A DNA stretch of 63,587 bases from Comamonadaceae bacterium (GTDB taxonomy: Bacteria; Pseudomonadota; Gammaproteobacteria; Burkholderiales; Burkholderiaceae_C): the NCBI GenBank assembly GCA_947478725.1, contig CANJWZ010000024.1:1-63587 (forward strand), given 5' to 3'. This document shows positions 61,257-63,587 of this stretch, piece by piece (within the stretch, counting starts at the first letter, position 1; every line of letters begins with the position of its first letter). Below the pieces are notes generated by a model. It was not told the DNA's origin. It did not search any database and saw nothing but the letters and a program-made list of their open reading frames with translations. The position numbers and the translations under genes are program-made.

Positions 61257-62360
61257 ATGCAAAAAGTCGAACTCTCTTATCTGTTGGCCCCTGCGCGCAG
61301 CAAAGACGCACTGATACGCAACCCGCTCATGGATATGCTTCATGCGGTACGTGCAGAAGGTTCGATCTCAAAGGCTGCCAAGTCGCTGGATTTTTCGTAT
61401 CGGCACGTCTGGGGCGCACTGAAAGACTGGGAGCAAACGCTGGGACGTGAGCTGATCGTGTGGGACAAAGGCCAGCGCGCCAAACTCACCGAATTTGGCG
61501 ACAAGCTGCTCTGGGCCGAGCGCCAGGCACAGGCCCGGCTGGCCCCGCAAATCGAAGCCCTGCGCGGCGACATTGAACGCGCATTTTCAACAGCCTTTGA
61601 CGACAGCGCGCACCTGCTGACGCTGTACGCCAGCCACGACAACGCCCTATCAACCCTGCGCGACCAGACGGCCCCCAAGGGCTTGCACCTTGACATTCGC
61701 TTCATGGGCAGCGTGGACGCGATTGCTGCGCTCAACGCCGGGCGCTGCATGATGGCCGGCTTTCACACGCTGGACCAGCCTCATGCCCAGTCAGTGGCTG
61801 CGCGTACGTACCGCAGTTTGCTCAAACCTGGGCTGCACAAGCTGATCGGCTTTGCCACCCGCACCCAGGGGCTGATGGTGGCCAAGGGCAACCCGCTGCG
61901 CATCACCAGTCTGCAAGATTTAAAGCGGCTTGAGGTGCGCTACGTCAACCGGGCCGAAGGAACAGGCACCCGCGTGCTGCTCGACGAACTGCTGGCAAGC
62001 GCGGGCTTATACGCCGCCGATGTGCAGGGCTACGACAGCCAGGAACCTTCACACACCGCAGTAGCGCAGGCCGTGGCCAGCGGCATGGCCGACGCAGGCC
62101 TGGGCATTGAAGCCGCCGCGCTTGAGAAAAACCTGGGTTTTGTGCCCTTGACACAAGAGCGCTACCACCTGGTATGCCTGAAGTCAGAACTGGCCTCGCC
62201 GCCGGTTGCGGCTTTGCTCAACGAACTGCAAAGCAGCCACTGGCAAAGCACCTTGAGCGCTTTGCCAGGCTACAGCCTGGACGGCCTGCAAACCGGAAAA
62301 GTACTGAGCCTGCGCGCTGTGCTGCCATGGTGGCATTACCGCAAGCCAAAAGCGGTCTGA
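61257..62360 (+). CDS. ModE/LysR-type HTH regulator with a PBP-like ligand domain (tungstate/molybdate regulator)
   Basis: 367 residues. The N-terminal winged HTH (about 25-85: LLMDMLH-like NPLMDMLHAVRAEGSISKAA, SYRHVWGALKDWEQTLGREL) is the ModE-type DNA-binding domain. The C-terminal part (about 115-345) is a substrate-binding-protein-like domain (FATRTQGLMVAKGNPLRITS, RYVNRAEGTGTRVLLDELLA, VASGMADAGLGIEAAALEK) as found in one-component tungstate or molybdate regulators. Its divergent position to tupBCA points to control of tungstate uptake. The effector is inferred. Confidence 0.88.
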   Translation: MQKVELSYLLAPARSKDALIRNPLMDMLHAVRAEGSISKAAKSLDFSYRHVWGALKDWEQTLGRELIVWDKGQRAKLTEFGDKLLWAERQAQARLAPQIEALRGDIERAFSTAFDDSAHLLTLYASHDNALSTLRDQTAPKGLHLDIRFMGSVDAIAALNAGRCMMAGFHTLDQPHAQSVAARTYRSLLKPGLHKLIGFATRTQGLMVAKGNPLRITSLQDLKRLEVRYVNRAEGTGTRVLLDELLASAGLYAADVQGYDSQEPSHTAVAQAVASGMADAGLGIEAAALEKNLGFVPLTQERYHLVCLKSELASPPVAALLNELQSSHWQSTLSALPGYSLDGLQTGKVLSLRAVLPWWHYRKPKAV

Positions 62361-62400
62361 GAACACCCCAAATAGCTCAAAGCATTTCAGGTGCCTTTTG

Positions 62401-62452
62401 GGGCTGCAGCCCAATAAATCATTGGTCTAGCAGCTCCTGTATCAGTAGCAAA
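62401..62452 (-). repeat. Dispersed repeat B (regulator downstream)
   Basis: Minus strand: TTTTTGCTACTGATACAGGA, GCTGCTAGACCAATGATTTA and TTGGGCTGCAGCCCC. It lies between the convergent regulator and EgtB/SenA-type genes. Confidence 0.8.
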
Positions 62453-62455
62453 AAG

Positions 62456-63587
62456 TCACAACGCGCAAGACCTGAATCCACAAAATATGTCGTCGCGTTC
62501 AGGCAAATAAAAGTTGCGGTACTTCGGGCTTTTCATGCGGGCCCGGGTGGCAACTGATGCGCCACGCAGCACCTTGTGGGTGCCGAACCAGGGCTGCGAA
62601 TACTCCTGGTACGGATCGGCGACAAAGCCGGCTGTTTCGCTCGAATAGCCCCGAAACGTCGTGCCGGTCCATTCCCACACATTGCCCCACAAAAAGCCAC
62701 GCCTGGCGGCTGTGTGCGCCGCTACTTCCCACTCCACTTCAAACGGCAACCGCCGGCCGGCCCAGCGGCACCAGGCGTCGGCCTCGTACCAGCTCATGTG
62801 CATGGCGGGCTGGCTGCCGTGCATGCGGCGGGCGCCGCCAAAGCGGGTTTGCATGACGGCGCCACTGGCCACGCCGATCTGGTCGACGTAGCGTGGCGCC
62901 CTTCTTCCCTCGTAATGGCCCTCGCCCTTTGCCATGGTTTGCAGCCAAGTCCAACCCTGCGGACTCCAGAGTTCTTGACGGTCATAGCCATCGTCGTCGA
63001 CAAACTCGACGTACTGCGCCCAGGTCACAGGCTGGGCGTCAATTTCAAATTCCGGCACAGCCACACTGTGCTGGGGTCTTTCATTGTCAAACGAAAACCC
63101 GTCACTTGGGCTGCTGCCCAACATCCAGGTGCAAGCCGGCACCAAAAGCGGTTCGCGCAAGCTCATGGGAGCCGGAGTGAAAGCCTGCTGCATGGGTTTG
63201 TCAAACGCCAAACCCAGCGTTTGGGCGGTGTACACCAGTGCCTCGGCATGCATGTCTTCGTGGAACAGGCACAGCCGGTAAAAGTACAGGGCGTCGTCGT
63301 TGTCGCCGGCCTTTTCAAGCAAATCCAGCGTGCCTTCCAGCGTGTCGAGCAAATAGCTGCGGATACTGTTGGCATCAAGCAGGTCAAGTTGCCAGCGTGT
63401 GCTGTGCGCCACATGGGTGCTGTCCCACCAGCGGTCGGCGTTGGGCTCAATACTGGCAAGCCGCGTGTGCGCCGGCTCGCAGCGCGGGCCCAGTGCGCGT
63501 TGCATGTTGCGGGCAATCCACCATTCCTGAAACCAGCCGATGTGGCCCAGCTCCCACAAAGGCGGGTTGACCGTGGCCAGTTGGGGC
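62456..63587 (-). CDS. EgtB/SenA-type sulfoxide or selenoxide synthase (N-terminus outside the window)
   Basis: The frame runs off the right edge; 377 residues are visible. The DinB-like N-terminal part has NPPLWELGHIGWFQEWWIAR and the iron-binding triad with FHEDMHAEALVY (HxxxHxE). The C-terminal FGE-sulfatase-like domain has RRLPFEVEWEVAAHTAARRG, GNVWEWTGTTFRGY and YLPERDDIFCGFRSCAL. EgtB joins cysteine thiol to trimethylhistidine; the variant opening WELGHIGWFQEWWIARN (instead of WHLAHTTWFFE of canonical EgtB) matches the EgtB-like subgroup that includes the selenoneine synthase SenA, as I remember it. Neighbouring senB/senC would lie beyond the window, so the call stays open between ergothioneine and selenoneine synthesis. 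Confidence 0.8.
   Translation of the reverse strand, partial: PQLATVNPPLWELGHIGWFQEWWIARNMQRALGPRCEPAHTRLASIEPNADRWWDSTHVAHSTRWQLDLLDANSIRSYLLDTLEGTLDLLEKAGDNDDALYFYRLCLFHEDMHAEALVYTAQTLGLAFDKPMQQAFTPAPMSLREPLLVPACTWMLGSSPSDGFSFDNERPQHSVAVPEFEIDAQPVTWAQYVEFVDDDGYDRQELWSPQGWTWLQTMAKGEGHYEGRRAPRYVDQIGVASGAVMQTRFGGARRMHGSQPAMHMSWYEADAWCRWAGRRLPFEVEWEVAAHTAARRGFLWGNVWEWTGTTFRGYSSETAGFVADPYQEYSQPWFGTHKVLRGASVATRARMKSPKYRNFYLPERDDIFCGFRSCAL

Overview
The window looks like a chromosomal segment of a betaproteobacterium of the order Burkholderiales, most likely family Comamonadaceae (Polaromonas/Rhodoferax/Variovorax-like). The reasons are the lon-clpX-clpP-tig block, the hpnCDE genes, a form II CO-dehydrogenase-like operon, Bug-type and TRAP receptors, and short dispersed repeats whose sequence I associate with this family. 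No rRNA, CRISPR array or intact transposase gene is visible. The placement rests on gene content and is an inference.

Layout. (1) 1-336: 3' end of dadA. (2) About 340-8010: a patchwork island with a crotonase, a truncated XRE regulator, an AT-rich stretch with two small secreted or membrane proteins, two uncharacterised genes, a phage-type lysis cassette (membrane protein, holin-like protein, three-domain endolysin) and two relics of a livF 3' end. Six copies of a GGGGTCAGATTCCAATT-type repeat lie at its junctions. (3) 8074-10717: Bug receptor and acyl-CoA ligase. (4) 10864-15695: complete branched-chain amino-acid-type ABC importer livKHMGF, minus strand. (5) 15817-19302: mog, darP, pmbA and an acidic hypothetical protein. 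(6) 19361-25922: tRNA-Gly/Cys/Leu, lon, clpX, clpP, tig and a second tRNA-Leu; sigma-32-type promoters can be read upstream of lon and clpP. (7) 26061-30470: RND efflux pair, divergent from hpnCDE (30571-33634), which makes squalene for hopanoids, followed by a pyrroline-carboxylate reductase-like gene. (8) 34763-38976: small Cys-rich protein, PsiE, mini-HNH protein and a large secreted TPR-CHAT protein. (9) 39119-46950: 5-oxoprolinase/hydantoinase fusion, TRAP transporter and Asp/Glu racemase. (10) 46976-48277: CrcB and a prolyl-4-hydroxylase-like enzyme. (11) 48317-57301: coxS-L-M-D-E-G-xdhC with a divergent GAF/Fis-type regulator. (12) 57315-58836: copper-handling trio DUF2946, YcnI and PCu(A)C. 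(13) 58864-62360: tungstate importer tupBCA with a divergent ModE-like regulator. (14) 62456-63587: truncated EgtB/SenA-type gene.

How parts fit together. Molybdenum/tungsten supply and use recur: mog (cofactor), tupBCA with its regulator (uptake), and the cox operon (a molybdo-hydroxylase and its maturation proteins). The 5-oxoprolinase, TRAP importer and racemase form a plausible uptake-and-hydrolysis module for a cyclic amide or hydantoin-like compound. The most unusual features are repeat-driven: GC-rich palindromic repeats inserted in frame in three proteins, another dispersed repeat supplying signal-peptide codons, and the mosaic island with its lysis cassette.
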